A stretch of DNA of 64,000 nucleotides from Neisseria sp. Marseille-Q6792 (GTDB lineage Bacteria; Pseudomonadota; Gammaproteobacteria; Burkholderiales; Neisseriaceae), in the NCBI RefSeq assembly GCF_943181435.1, contig NZ_OW969598.1, positions 1,798,001 to 1,862,000 of the forward strand, read 5' to 3'. The notes under the pieces were generated by a model. That model saw nothing but the letters and a program-made list of their open reading frames with translations, did no database searches and was not told where the DNA came from. This document shows, piece by piece, positions 9,511-20,706 of the stretch; the stretch's first letter is position 1, and every line of letters starts with the position of its first letter. The translations under genes were made by a program, and so were the position numbers.

Positions 9511-10602
9511 TTACACGTTAAACAGGAAGTGCATCACATCGCCGTCTTGCACGACGTATTCTTTGCCTTCTACACGCATTTTGCCGGCTTCTTTGGCTTT
9601 GGCTTCGCCGCCTAAAGCGATGAAGTCTTCGTAGGAGATAACTTGTGCGCGGATGAAGCCGCGTTCAAAATCCGTATGAATCACGCCGGCGGCTTGCGGG
9701 GCTGTGTCGCCTTTGTGGATGGTCCAAGCGCGGACTTCTTTCACGCCGGCGGTGAAGTAGGTTTGCAGGCCCAAGAGGTCGTAGCCCGCGCGAATCAGGC
9801 GGTTCAAGCCGGGTTCTTCCAAGCCCATTTCGGCGAGGAACTCGGCTTTTTCGTCGTCTTCCAATTCGGCGATTTCGCTCTCCATCGCGGCGCAAACGGC
9901 GACGACGGGCGCGTTTTCTTTTTCAGCCAATTCTTTCAGGCGGTCGAGGTGCGGGTTGTTTTCAAAACCGTCTTCGGAAACGTTGCCGACGTACATCGCC
10001 GGTTTGGCAGTCAGCAGGAACAGCGGTTTGAGCATGGCAAGTTCTTCTGCGTCCAAACCGAAGGAGCGTACGGGTTTGCCTTCGTCCAGATGCGGCAGCA
10101 GTTTTTTGCACAGATCGACCAGTTTTTGCGCGTCTTTGTCGCCGGAACGGGCGCGTTTTTCTTCGCGGACGATGGCTTTTTCCACACTTGCCAAGTCGGC
10201 AAGGGCCAACTCTGTGCCGATGGTTTCGATGTCGGCAATCGGATCGACTTTGCCGGAAACGTGGACGATGTTGTCGTCGTCAAAGCAGCGTACGACGTTA
10301 ACAATCGCATCAGTCTCGCGGATGTTGGCGAGGAACTGGTTGCCCAGACCTTCGCCTTTGCTCGCGCCTGCAACCAAACCGGCAATGTCGACAAACTCGA
10401 CGATGGCGGGCTGCATTTTTTGCGGATTGACGATTTTCGCCAGCTCCGCCATGCGCGGGTCGGGCACTTCGACGATGCCAACGTTGGGTTCGATGGTACA
10501 GAAAGGATAGTTTGCCGCTTCGATGCCCGATTGGGTCAGCGCGTTAAAGAGGGTGGATTTGCCGACGTTGGGCAAACCGACGATGCCGCATTTCAAACTC
10601 AT
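9511..10602 (-). CDS. ychF: redox-regulated ATPase YchF (OLA1 family)
   Basis: YchF is a universally conserved Obg-related P-loop NTPase that prefers ATP and associates with ribosomes. The 363-residue length is typical. It has the G1 loop GLPNVGKST at residues 8-16, the G3 region [20 protein letters not shown], and the non-standard G4 NVSE motif that gives ATP preference. The C-terminal TGS domain ends [12 protein letters not shown]. It is first in the ychF-TIR-tyrS run on the minus strand. Confidence 0.96.
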   Translation of the reverse strand: MSLKCGIVGLPNVGKSTLFNALTQSGIEAANYPFCTIEPNVGIVEVPDPRMAELAKIVNPQKMQPAIVEFVDIAGLVAGASKGEGLGNQFLANIRETDAIVNVVRCFDDDNIVHVSGKVDPIADIETIGTELALADLASVEKAIVREEKRARSGDKDAQKLVDLCKKLLPHLDEGKPVRSFGLDAEELAMLKPLFLLTAKPAMYVGNVSEDGFENNPHLDRLKELAEKENAPVVAVCAAMESEIAELEDDEKAEFLAEMGLEEPGLNRLIRAGYDLLGLQTYFTAGVKEVRAWTIHKGDTAPQAAGVIHTDFERGFIRAQVISYEDFIALGGEAKAKEAGKMRVEGKEYVVQDGDVMHFLFNV

Positions 10603-10670
10603 GTTTTTTCCTGAAAATAGAGAAATTTAACGGAGAATTATAACATATTGCCTCCAGCATCCTGCAAAAA

Positions 10671-10698
10671 TGCCGTCTGAAACAGCGTTCAGACGGCA
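10671..10698 (-). terminator. inverted DUS pair after fhs
   Basis: tgccgtctgaa-cagcg-ttcagacggca forms a hairpin about 20 bases past the fhs stop and separates it from ychF. Confidence 0.7.
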
Positions 10699-10717
10699 TC
10701 CGGTTTCAGAAAACCAC

Positions 10718-12394
10718 TCAGAACAAGCCGTGAATCACGCCTTCTGCATCCACATCGATTTTCTCGGCGGCCGGAACTTTCGGCAGGCCCGGCATCTTCA
10801 TCATATTGCCGCACAGTGCGACGATGAAGCCTGCGCCGGCGGATACGGTGATGCCGCGCACGGTAATGCGGAAGCCCTCAGGGCAGCCCAAGAGTTTGGC
10901 GTTGTCGCTCAATGAATATTGGGTTTTCGCCATACAAACCGGCATTTTGTCCAAGCCCAGTTTTTCCAGTGAAGCGATTTCGGCAGAAGCTTCAGCGCTG
11001 AAATCAACATCTTCCGCGCCGTACACTTTTTGGGCAATCGCACGGATTTTGTCTTTAATGCTCAGCTCAACATCGTAGGAAAAATTGAAGTTGTTCGGTT
11101 GGTTTTCGATGGCGTTGACGACTTTGTGAGCCAAGTCTGCACCACCCGCGCCGCCTTTGCCCCAGACTTCGGTCAGGGAAACTTCGACACCGTGTTCCGC
11201 GCAGGCTTTTTCAATCATGGCCAACTCGGCATCGGAGTCGGACACGAAGCGGTTGATGGCAACCACCACAGGCAGTCCGAATACGTTTTTCAGGTTGGAA
11301 ATGTGTTTCAAGAGATTAGGCAGGCCTTTTGCCAAGGCTTCGAGGTTTTCTTCGCCGAGGTTGGCACGCTCCACGCCGCCGTTATATTTCAAAGCGCGGA
11401 CGGTGGCGACGACAACAGCCGCATCAGGTTTCAAATCCGCCAGACGGCATTTGATGTCGCAGAATTTTTCCGCGCCCAAATCCGCACCGAAGCCTGCTTC
11501 GGTTACGGCATAATCGGCAAGGTGTTTCGCCAAACGGGTGGCGGTAACGGAGTTACAGCCGTGGGCGATGTTGGCGAACGGGCCGCCGTGTACAAATGCC
11601 GGAGTGCCTTCGATGGTTTGTACCAAGTTAGGCTTAATCGCATCTTTGAGCAATGCCGCCATCGCGCCATTCGCTTTCAAATCTTTGGCGTAAACAGGGC
11701 TGCCGTCTTTGGCATAGGCGACAAGGATGTTGCCCAAACGCTCTTTCAAATCGCTGATGTCTTTAGCAAGACAGAATACCGCCATCACTTCGGAGGCAAC
11801 GGTAATATCAAAACCGTCAGGACGCATCACGCCGTCAACAGGTTTGCCCATGCCGTCGATGATGTTGCGCAACTGGCGGTCGTTCATATCGACCACGCGC
11901 CGCCACAGCACACGTTTGGGGTCGATGTTCAACTCGTTGCCTTGGTAGATATGGTTGTCGAGCATGGCGGCGAGCAAGTTATTCGCCGCGCCGATGGCGT
12001 GGAAGTCGCCGGTGAAGTGCAGGTTGATGTCTTCCATCGGCAGAACTTGGGCATAGCCGCCGCCTGCCGCGCCGCCTTTAACACCAAACACAGGCCCCAA
12101 AGAAGGCTCGCGCAGGGCGATAACCGAGTCTTTGCCGATATGGCGCAATGCATCCGCTAAACCTATGGTTACAGTGGTTTTACCCTCACCCGCAGGAGTC
12201 GGATTAATGGCGGTAACCAAAATCAGACGGCCTTGTTTTTGCGGCAACTTGAATGCCTCAACAGGATTGATTTTGGCTTTGTAATGACCATAGGGCTCGA
12301 TGTTGTCAACGTTCAAACCCAGCTTGGCGGCAATTTCACCAATCGGGCGCATGGTGGAAGACTGGGCAATTTCAGCATCGGTTTTGAAGCTCAT
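10718..12394 (-). CDS. fhs: formate--tetrahydrofolate ligase
   Basis: Fhs makes 10-formyl-tetrahydrofolate from formate, THF and ATP for purine and one-carbon metabolism. The 558-residue length matches the monofunctional bacterial enzyme. The P-loop is [19 protein letters not shown] near residue 66, followed by [22 protein letters not shown], both signatures of the family. [16 protein letters not shown] and a glycine-rich C-terminal region also match. It is transcribed away from the EamA gene across a 178-base divergent intergenic region. Confidence 0.97.
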   Translation of the reverse strand: MSFKTDAEIAQSSTMRPIGEIAAKLGLNVDNIEPYGHYKAKINPVEAFKLPQKQGRLILVTAINPTPAGEGKTTVTIGLADALRHIGKDSVIALREPSLGPVFGVKGGAAGGGYAQVLPMEDINLHFTGDFHAIGAANNLLAAMLDNHIYQGNELNIDPKRVLWRRVVDMNDRQLRNIIDGMGKPVDGVMRPDGFDITVASEVMAVFCLAKDISDLKERLGNILVAYAKDGSPVYAKDLKANGAMAALLKDAIKPNLVQTIEGTPAFVHGGPFANIAHGCNSVTATRLAKHLADYAVTEAGFGADLGAEKFCDIKCRLADLKPDAAVVVATVRALKYNGGVERANLGEENLEALAKGLPNLLKHISNLKNVFGLPVVVAINRFVSDSDAELAMIEKACAEHGVEVSLTEVWGKGGAGGADLAHKVVNAIENQPNNFNFSYDVELSIKDKIRAIAQKVYGAEDVDFSAEASAEIASLEKLGLDKMPVCMAKTQYSLSDNAKLLGCPEGFRITVRGITVSAGAGFIVALCGNMMKMPGLPKVPAAEKIDVDAEGVIHGLF

Positions 12395-12572
12395 GATTTT
12401 CCTTTATTGAGAGAGGGAAAGGCCGTCTGAAACAATACACTAAAGACGACTGGAAGAAAAAGAATATTCGTTCTATTATAACGTTTTCCAAAGACAAACC
12501 GCAGTGAAAATTTTGATATTTCATCAACAAGCGGATTCATATTGTCAACAATTTGAAATAAGGGAATAAAAC

Positions 12573-13004
12573 ATGAGCAGCAACGCATGGCTGTTTTGGG
12601 CATTGGCATCGGCAGGCTTCGCCTCATTGACCGCCATTTTCGCCAAAATGGGTTTACAGGGTATAGATTCGGATTTCGCCACCTTTATCCGCACCTTGGT
12701 CATCCTCGCCGCTTTGTTATTGTTTTTAACCTACACCGGCAAATGGCAGGGTGTGAACGGCTTTACGGGGCGCAACTGGACATTTCTGATTTTATCCGGG
12801 CTCGCCACCGGCGCATCCTGGCTCGCCTATTTTAAAGCCCTGCAACTGGGTAACGCCTCGCAAGTCGCACCCGTCGATAAATTCAGCCTGGTTCTGGTCG
12901 CCCTGATGGCAGTAGTCTTCCTCGACGAACGCCCCAGTACGCAGGAATGGATAGGCTTGGGACTGGTAACGGCAGGTGTATTGACGCTGGCGTTGAAGCG
13001 GTAA
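12573..13004 (+). CDS. single-EamA-domain DMT-superfamily membrane protein
   Basis: This is a 143-residue inner-membrane protein with about five hydrophobic helices. It covers one EamA domain, half of a usual ten-helix drug/metabolite transporter, so it probably works as a dimer or with a partner. It ends with the typical VAPVDKFSLVLVALMAVVFLDE segment and a final helix TAGVLTLALKR. AAGGGAATAAAAC precedes the ATG. The substrate is unknown. The gene is followed by a DUS-pair terminator, so it is separate from the AAA+ cassette downstream. Confidence 0.85.
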   Translation: MSSNAWLFWALASAGFASLTAIFAKMGLQGIDSDFATFIRTLVILAALLLFLTYTGKWQGVNGFTGRNWTFLILSGLATGASWLAYFKALQLGNASQVAPVDKFSLVLVALMAVVFLDERPSTQEWIGLGLVTAGVLTLALKR

Positions 13005-13023
13005 ACCCACAAGAAATAAATGA

Positions 13024-13058
13024 AATGCCGTCTGAAAAACTGTTTTCAGACGGCATTT
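13024..13058 (+). terminator. inverted DUS pair after the EamA gene
   Basis: atgccgtctgaaaa-actg-ttttcagacggcat followed by Ts forms a strong hairpin 20 bases after the stop. Confidence 0.8.
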
Positions 13059-13186
13059 TTCCGTTTGTTTTGCCTTTTAAAAAATAGTCAATTTCTTTTA
13101 TATACATACACTTCCATTAAAAACAAAATAACCCATTGAAAAAAAAAATAGAATGGCTGCCGTCCCATTTTCAACAGGTTTTCACG

Positions 13187-14131
13187 ATGCCTATCGTTCC
13201 CAATACATCGAAATCAGAAGGTACGCCGCCCAAAAAAAGTACTATTACTTTTGATTTTAGTCGCCCGGTTTACAGTCTTTCCGACCTGATACTACCCACC
13301 CATACGCTCAACGAGCTAAACCGCGCCATCAGCCTGCGCGAACACCAGACTGCCGTATTTGAACAATGGGGTTTCAAACACACCCACAAATACGACAATA
13401 AGATGATTATCAACCTCTACGGCGAACCTGGCACAGGTAAAACCATGGCGGCACACGCCATTGCCAACCGTCTCAACCGCCCGCTGGTTTTGGTCAATTA
13501 TGGTGACATCGAGTCAAAATATGTCGGTGAAACACCGAAAAACATCCAAGCAGCGTTTGAGTTTGCCAAAGCCAACAACGCCATTTTGTTTTTCGACGAA
13601 GCAGATGCCATTTTGAGCCGCCGCGTCACCAATATGACCAGTGCGACCGACACCAGCGTCAATCAAACCCGTTCCGTCATGCTGACCCTGATGAACGACT
13701 ACAACGATACCATCCTCTTTGCGACCAACTTCATCAGCAACTACGACCCTGCCTTTATGCGCCGCATCCTGATGCACATCGAATTCGGTTTACCTGATGA
13801 AGCGACACGTTTGCGGCTGTTTGAAAAATATATTCCCGAGCAGCTCCCGCATTCCATCAATCTGCCTGAAGCCGCCAAACAATCCGATACATTAAGCGGT
13901 TCGGACATTGCCAACAGCATCCTGCTTGCCGCCTTTGCCGCCAAAAACGAAGGCGCACATGAAGTGACCCATCACAATCTGATGGAAAAAATCGAAAATA
14001 TCCGCAAAGGTAAGGAAGCCAATGCCGGCAAGAAATTCGACGTTTCCTCAGGAAGAATCCTCAAAACCGAAACCCATGAGGTTTCCGAAAACTTTGTCAA
14101 ACAGAAACTCAACAAGGAAGAACTATCATGA
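13187..14131 (+). CDS. classical-clade AAA+ ATPase, first gene of an unassigned four-gene cassette
   Basis: From ATG 13187 the protein has 314 residues. It shows Walker A GEPGTGKT (79-86), a substrate pore loop SKYVGET (110-116), Walker B AILFFDEADA (132-141), sensor 1 in FATN (181) and paired arginine fingers in AFMRR (192-193). The YVG pore loop resembles those of FtsH, p97 and Vps4-type machines, so protein unfolding or remodelling is likely, but no protease domain is present. The N-terminal 40 residues are probably an adaptor-binding tail. A TTG start at 13136 is also open and would place an A10 run in the coding region. The ATG has AACAGG upstream. The gene overlaps the next by four bases (ATGA). 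Specific function unknown. Confidence 0.82.
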   Translation: MPIVPNTSKSEGTPPKKSTITFDFSRPVYSLSDLILPTHTLNELNRAISLREHQTAVFEQWGFKHTHKYDNKMIINLYGEPGTGKTMAAHAIANRLNRPLVLVNYGDIESKYVGETPKNIQAAFEFAKANNAILFFDEADAILSRRVTNMTSATDTSVNQTRSVMLTLMNDYNDTILFATNFISNYDPAFMRRILMHIEFGLPDEATRLRLFEKYIPEQLPHSINLPEAAKQSDTLSGSDIANSILLAAFAAKNEGAHEVTHHNLMEKIENIRKGKEANAGKKFDVSSGRILKTETHEVSENFVKQKLNKEELS

Positions 14132-14508
14132 TTCCACTTATTTGGATTGGTGCCGCTTTATTCGCCGGCGCAGTCGTCGTCGGTGTTTTTTGGAATGAAA
14201 TAAAAGATTTCGTCAACAAATCGATTAGGAAGATTCGGGAAATTGTCATCCCATCCGCCATCGCCGGTTTCAAAACCTTCCTACAAACCGGCAGCGTTGC
14301 CCGTGCTTTGTATGCTGCAAAAAATGTTGCCATACAGAAATTCTATTCGCGCAAGGAAACCGGGCAATGGCAGGAAACCGTTATTACCCGTGAGATTTCA
14401 GAAAAAGACATACCCGCAGATATTCTTGCCAAAATAAACCGTTCCAGCGGCAGAGAGGTGGACATCACCGATGAAGTTGCCGAAGAGCTGCATTTGGAAA
14501 ACATCTAA
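14128..14508 (+). CDS. small membrane-anchored protein of the AAA+ cassette
   Basis: This 126-residue protein has one N-terminal transmembrane helix (IPLIWIGAALFAGAVVVGVF, about residues 2-21). A basic amphipathic segment follows (NKSIRKIREIV), then a helical stretch and an acidic tail ending VAEELHLENI. It starts in a four-base overlap with the ATPase stop, so the two are almost surely translated together. Its single membrane anchor and soluble tail would suit an adaptor that brings substrates to the ATPase, but this is inference; I recognise no family. Confidence 0.75.
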   Translation: MIPLIWIGAALFAGAVVVGVFWNEIKDFVNKSIRKIREIVIPSAIAGFKTFLQTGSVARALYAAKNVAIQKFYSRKETGQWQETVITREISEKDIPADILAKINRSSGREVDITDEVAEELHLENI

Positions 14509-14533
14509 TTTACCTGAAATCGAGGAAACCGAT

Positions 14534-14959
14534 ATGCAAAACCCAAACAGACAAAACTCCCAACATACCGATTTATTGGGCGATCTCAAAGAATTAGGAC
14601 GCAAAGTCGCCGGTCAGTTCCTAGAATCTTTAGAAAATGAATATGCGCCGCAACGCCTGTCTTTAGCCGACTTTCTCGCTACACATTCCACAACTTTGGA
14701 CAACACTATTTTAAAAACCGAGAAAACCGAAAACCTGAATTATCAGGCAGGCAATGCATTCCTGCGCGTGGTCGGCAACCGCCAAATGCAGCTTCAGGCA
14801 GACCTGTATTACAAAGACACCCAAGGTTCATGGGTACGCAAACAAACGCAAAGCCCTGTGATGGACATGGAAATCTATCTGAACGACGAGGCTGTCGGCG
14901 AATTGGAAGCACAAACCGAGATGAAGTTTGCCGTCGAAAAGCCTGTAGCACAGAAATAA
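14534..14959 (+). CDS. soluble protein of the AAA+ cassette, family not recognised
   Basis: A 141-residue soluble protein begins MQNPNRQNSQHTDLLGDLKE, with GAGGAAACCGAT as ribosome site. The frame is open 21 codons upstream, but that part overlaps the previous gene in another frame. The N-terminal third is helical (ELGRKVAGQFLESLENEY). The rest looks beta-rich (NAFLRVVGNRQMQLQADLYY, VMDMEIYLNDEAVGEL). No signal peptide or catalytic motif is visible. It is flanked by two membrane-protein genes in the same direction. Confidence 0.7.
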   Translation: MQNPNRQNSQHTDLLGDLKELGRKVAGQFLESLENEYAPQRLSLADFLATHSTTLDNTILKTEKTENLNYQAGNAFLRVVGNRQMQLQADLYYKDTQGSWVRKQTQSPVMDMEIYLNDEAVGELEAQTEMKFAVEKPVAQK

Positions 14960-14999
14960 TGGACTGCTGACGTTTGAACAGCATAAAAAGGATTGAAAA

Positions 15000-15545
15000 T
15001 TGGAACTGATATTTGGTTTCTTTCTACTTTGCCTGATTATCGGCATACTGAAAAAGATATGGCCTTTTCTTGTTCTCGGGCTTATCTGCATCGTACTGTT
15101 CTCAATATTGGATTACCTATTTGTCGATGTGATGAGGCTGTCTTGGGGCTGGATTGTCGGAATCTTTGGCGTTCTGATGTTTCTCGGCTGGGCTTTCTCA
15201 CCCAATGCTTCAACAGACCGCGAACAAAAACCGAAAACACAGGAAGAACGCCCTGCACTGGAAGAACGCCTTGCCGCCATTCCGGAATATACGAAACGGT
15301 ATTTCAGGAAAAACAAAGTGGGTTCATTCGACGATGTGGCAAATTTCCTATATGAAAGCGGCTGTGTGTATGAAGACGATCCCGAATCGGCACTGAAAGA
15401 AGCTGTCTCGATTATGACTCGCTCAATCAAACAGCTTCAGTCCAACGGATACATTTCTGTCCTGAATAAGGGTTCTGATGACGATGTCTCTTGGCTGTCT
15501 CATTTTCCGGATGCGCAAATCGACCGGCAAGTTATCAGGATTTGA
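15000..15545 (+). CDS. two-to-three-helix membrane protein closing the AAA+ cassette
   Basis: This 181-residue protein starts at TTG 15000, seven bases after AAGGA. Residues 1-65 hold two or three hydrophobic helices (LIFGFFLLCLIIGILKKIW; FLVLGLICIVLFSILDYLFV; GWIVGIFGVLMFLGWAF). A charged soluble domain follows (residues 70-181) with EYTKRYFRKNKVGSFDDVANFLY and a helical block ending in IKQLQSNGYISVL, reminiscent of a small winged-helix-like fold but not assignable. A DUS-pair terminator ends the cassette just after it. Confidence 0.72.
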   Translation: MELIFGFFLLCLIIGILKKIWPFLVLGLICIVLFSILDYLFVDVMRLSWGWIVGIFGVLMFLGWAFSPNASTDREQKPKTQEERPALEERLAAIPEYTKRYFRKNKVGSFDDVANFLYESGCVYEDDPESALKEAVSIMTRSIKQLQSNGYISVLNKGSDDDVSWLSHFPDAQIDRQVIRI

Positions 15546-15552
15546 AAAACAA

Positions 15553-15586
15553 AATGCCGTCTGAAAAACTGTTTTCAGACGGCATT
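15553..15586. terminator. bidirectional inverted DUS pair between the AAA+ cassette and sdaA
   Basis: atgccgtctgaaaa-actg-ttttcagacggcat lies between two converging genes and can end transcription from both sides. Its sequence and loop are identical to those of the hairpin at 13024-13058, so the cassette is bracketed by matching DUS hairpins. Confidence 0.8.
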
Positions 15587-15603
15587 TCCGTTTCTGTCTA
15601 TCC

Positions 15604-16989
15604 TCAGCACTCGACCACGCGCACGGATACGGGGATAGCTTTTTTCTGGAGTGTGGCGGCGAGTCCGGCGAGCGAGGTTTCTTTATAGGTTGCCTTCATA
15701 TCCCGACCGGTCTGTAACATGGTTTGGATGACTTCGTCGAGCGAGACTTTCTTGTCCGTGCCGTCTTCCAAGAGCGCGAGCGTGCCGAGTTTGAGGGCTT
15801 TTTCGGCGGCTATGCCGTTGCGTTCGATGCAGGGGATTTGCACCAGTCCGCCGACGGGGTCGCAAGTCAGACCCAGATGATGTTCCATCGCCATTTCGGC
15901 GGCATTTTCCACTTGTTTGGGCGTACCGCCGATAACTTCGGCGTATGCGCCCGCCGCCATCGAACACGCTACGCCGACTTCTCCCTGACAACCGACATCC
16001 GCGCCGGAAATGGAGGCGTTGGTTTTGTAGAGAATGCCGATGGCACCTGCGGTGAGCAGGAAATTCTCGACACGCTCCTGAGTGGCGTGTGGATTGAACT
16101 TGCGGAAATAGTGCAATACTGCGGGAATGATGCCTGCCGCGCCGTTGGTCGGCGCGGTCACGACGCGTCCGCCGGCGGCGTTTTCTTCGTTGACCGCCAT
16201 GGCGTATACCATCGGCCAAAGCTGGGTGTTGACGATTTCGGTTTCGCGCAGGACTTTAAGCTTGGCGGCAAGCTGCGGGGCGCGGCGGCGAACGTTCAAT
16301 CCGCCGGGCAGTTCGCCGTCTGCCGCCAAACCGCGCTTGATGCAGCCTTCCATAACCTCGGCAACACCGGCAACACGGCGGCGGATTTCGGCTTCGCTGC
16401 ATCCGGCAAGCGCGGCTTCGTTTGCCAACACGGCTTCGGAAATATCCAGCTGGTTCAGACGGCATTGGGCAAGCAGCTCGGTGCAACTGGTATAGGGATA
16501 GGGAACGGCTTTTTCCGTTTCCGACTGCCGCTCGAAATCTTCTTCGGTAACGACAAAGCCGCCGCCGACCGAATAATAAACCTGCTCCTTCAAGACTGCC
16601 CCGTCTGAAGCATAGGCGGTGAAACGCAGGCCGTTCGGATGTTTGGGTAGCACTTGGTCGCCGCGTATATGCAAATCGCTCCGAGGGTCGAACACAATTT
16701 CATTTCCGTTAAGTAGCAGGATATGCCGGGAGCGGATACGCTCGAGGCGGTCGGGAATGTCGGCAAGCGGAATATCGTGCGGCAGGCTGCCTTCCAAACC
16801 GAGCATCAGCGCGTCAAACGTACCGTGCCCTCGCCCTGTCAGTGCAAGCGAGCCGTAAATGTCGATGGCGATGCGGGCGATTTGCGCGTCCAAGCCTGCG
16901 GCAAAGGCAGCGGCGGCCTTCATCGGGCCGACCGTATGCGAACTGGAAGGACCGATACCGATTTTAAAAATATCAAAAATACTGATCAT
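15604..16989 (-). CDS. sdaA: L-serine ammonia-lyase, iron-sulphur type
   Basis: SdaA deaminates L-serine to pyruvate and ammonia using a 4Fe-4S cluster. The 461-residue single chain is full length. It opens ISIFDIFKIGIGPSSSHTVGP with the beta-domain SSSHT motif. It shows APTNGAAGIIPAVLHY and the cluster cysteines in GADVGCQGEVG and in LTCDPVGGLVQIPC. The ATG at 16989 is preceded by a modest ribosome site. It converges on the AAA+ cassette and lies downstream of gyrB on the same strand. Confidence 0.96.
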   Translation of the reverse strand: MISIFDIFKIGIGPSSSHTVGPMKAAAAFAAGLDAQIARIAIDIYGSLALTGRGHGTFDALMLGLEGSLPHDIPLADIPDRLERIRSRHILLLNGNEIVFDPRSDLHIRGDQVLPKHPNGLRFTAYASDGAVLKEQVYYSVGGGFVVTEEDFERQSETEKAVPYPYTSCTELLAQCRLNQLDISEAVLANEAALAGCSEAEIRRRVAGVAEVMEGCIKRGLAADGELPGGLNVRRRAPQLAAKLKVLRETEIVNTQLWPMVYAMAVNEENAAGGRVVTAPTNGAAGIIPAVLHYFRKFNPHATQERVENFLLTAGAIGILYKTNASISGADVGCQGEVGVACSMAAGAYAEVIGGTPKQVENAAEMAMEHHLGLTCDPVGGLVQIPCIERNGIAAEKALKLGTLALLEDGTDKKVSLDEVIQTMLQTGRDMKATYKETSLAGLAATLQKKAIPVSVRVVEC

Positions 16990-17039
16990 ATTTTACTCCG
17001 ACGGTTTTTTCAGACGGCATGGCTTCCGTTTGACAAACC

Positions 17040-17075
17040 AAAAGGAGACGCGGCAAGCTGCCCGTCTCCTTTTTT
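17040..17075 (-). terminator. intrinsic terminator of gyrB
   Basis: aaaaggagacg and cgtctcctttttt form an 11-bp stem with A/T tails, ten bases beyond the gyrB stop. Confidence 0.85.
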
Positions 17076-17084
17076 CATTTTGAC

Positions 17085-19706
<2,622 letters not shown>

Positions 19707-19740
19707 CTACGTCCTATATTTTTCGGACAGGGGCACGGAA

Positions 19741-20622
19741 ATGGAAATATGGAATATGCTGGACAACTGGCTCGATGCCGTCCCGATACGTGCAGAGGCG
19801 GTCGAATCCGTGGCAGCGGTCGCGGCTTTGCTGCTGGCGCGCGCCCTTCTGTTGAACATCCACTTCAGACGGCATCCGGATTTCGGCATCGAAAGCAAGC
19901 GGCGGTTTTTGGTTGCCAGCCGCAATATAACGCTGCTTTTGGTGCTGTTTTCGCTGGCATTTATCTGGTCGGCGCAAATTCAAACGCTGGCTTTGTCGAT
20001 GTTTGCGGTGGCGGCGGCGGTCGTCGTGGCGACAAAAGAACTGATTATGTGTCTGTCGGGCAGTATTTTAAGGTCTGCCACCCAGCAATACTCGGTCGGC
20101 GACTATATCGAAATCAACGGACTGCGCGGGCGCGTGGTCGACATCAACCTGTTGAACACGCTGATGATGCAGGTCGGTCCGAACCCCTTGGTCGGACAGC
20201 TTGCGGGAACCACCGTTTCCTTCCCCAACAGCCTGTTGTTGAGCCACCCCGTGCGCCGCGACAATATTTTGGGCGACTATGTCATCCATACGGTCGAAAT
20301 CCCCGTTCCCATCCATTTGGATTCGGATGAAGCCGTATGCCGTCTGAAAGCCGTACTCGAGCCCTTGTGCGCGCCCTACATCCCCGCCATCCAGCGGCAT
20401 TTGGAAAACGTGCAGGCGGAAAAACTGTTTATCACGCCCGCCGCCAGACCGCGCGTTACCCGCGTGCCGTACGACGACAAGGCATACCGCATCATCGTCC
20501 GCTTCGCCTCCCCCGTTTCAAAGCGGCTGGAAATCCAACAGGCCGTCATGGATGAATTTTTGCGCGTACAATACCGCCTGTTGAATCCCCGGCCGCAACA
20601 GGCTGCTCATAAAGAACTTTAA
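19741..20622 (+). CDS. MscS-family small-conductance mechanosensitive channel-like protein
   Basis: From ATG 19741 (ribosome site AGGGGCACGGA) the protein has 293 residues. There are about three to four hydrophobic helices; the last (LSMFAVAAAVVVATKELIMCLSG) is the pore-lining type with small residues. The MscS beta domain follows (YSVGDYIEINGLRGRVVDINLLNTLM and VSFPNSLL), then a C-terminal alpha/beta domain. It would release solutes during osmotic downshock. It is transcribed divergently from gyrB and followed by a DUS hairpin before prlC. Confidence 0.88.
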   Translation: MEIWNMLDNWLDAVPIRAEAVESVAAVAALLLARALLLNIHFRRHPDFGIESKRRFLVASRNITLLLVLFSLAFIWSAQIQTLALSMFAVAAAVVVATKELIMCLSGSILRSATQQYSVGDYIEINGLRGRVVDINLLNTLMMQVGPNPLVGQLAGTTVSFPNSLLLSHPVRRDNILGDYVIHTVEIPVPIHLDSDEAVCRLKAVLEPLCAPYIPAIQRHLENVQAEKLFITPAARPRVTRVPYDDKAYRIIVRFASPVSKRLEIQQAVMDEFLRVQYRLLNPRPQQAAHKEL

Positions 20623-20647
20623 CTTTTCCCATCCGGCACCATTTCCG

Positions 20648-20684
20648 GCTTCAGACGGCATATTGCCGATATGCCGTCTGAAGC
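20648..20684. terminator. 16-bp perfect inverted DUS pair between mscS-like gene and prlC
   Basis: gcttcagacggcatat-tgccg-atatgccgtctgaagc is a perfect 16-bp stem. It lacks a T run on the plus strand, so termination may be partial and prlC may receive readthrough. Confidence 0.6.
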
Positions 20685-20706
20685 ACAACACACAAAGGAA
20701 CCCGAC

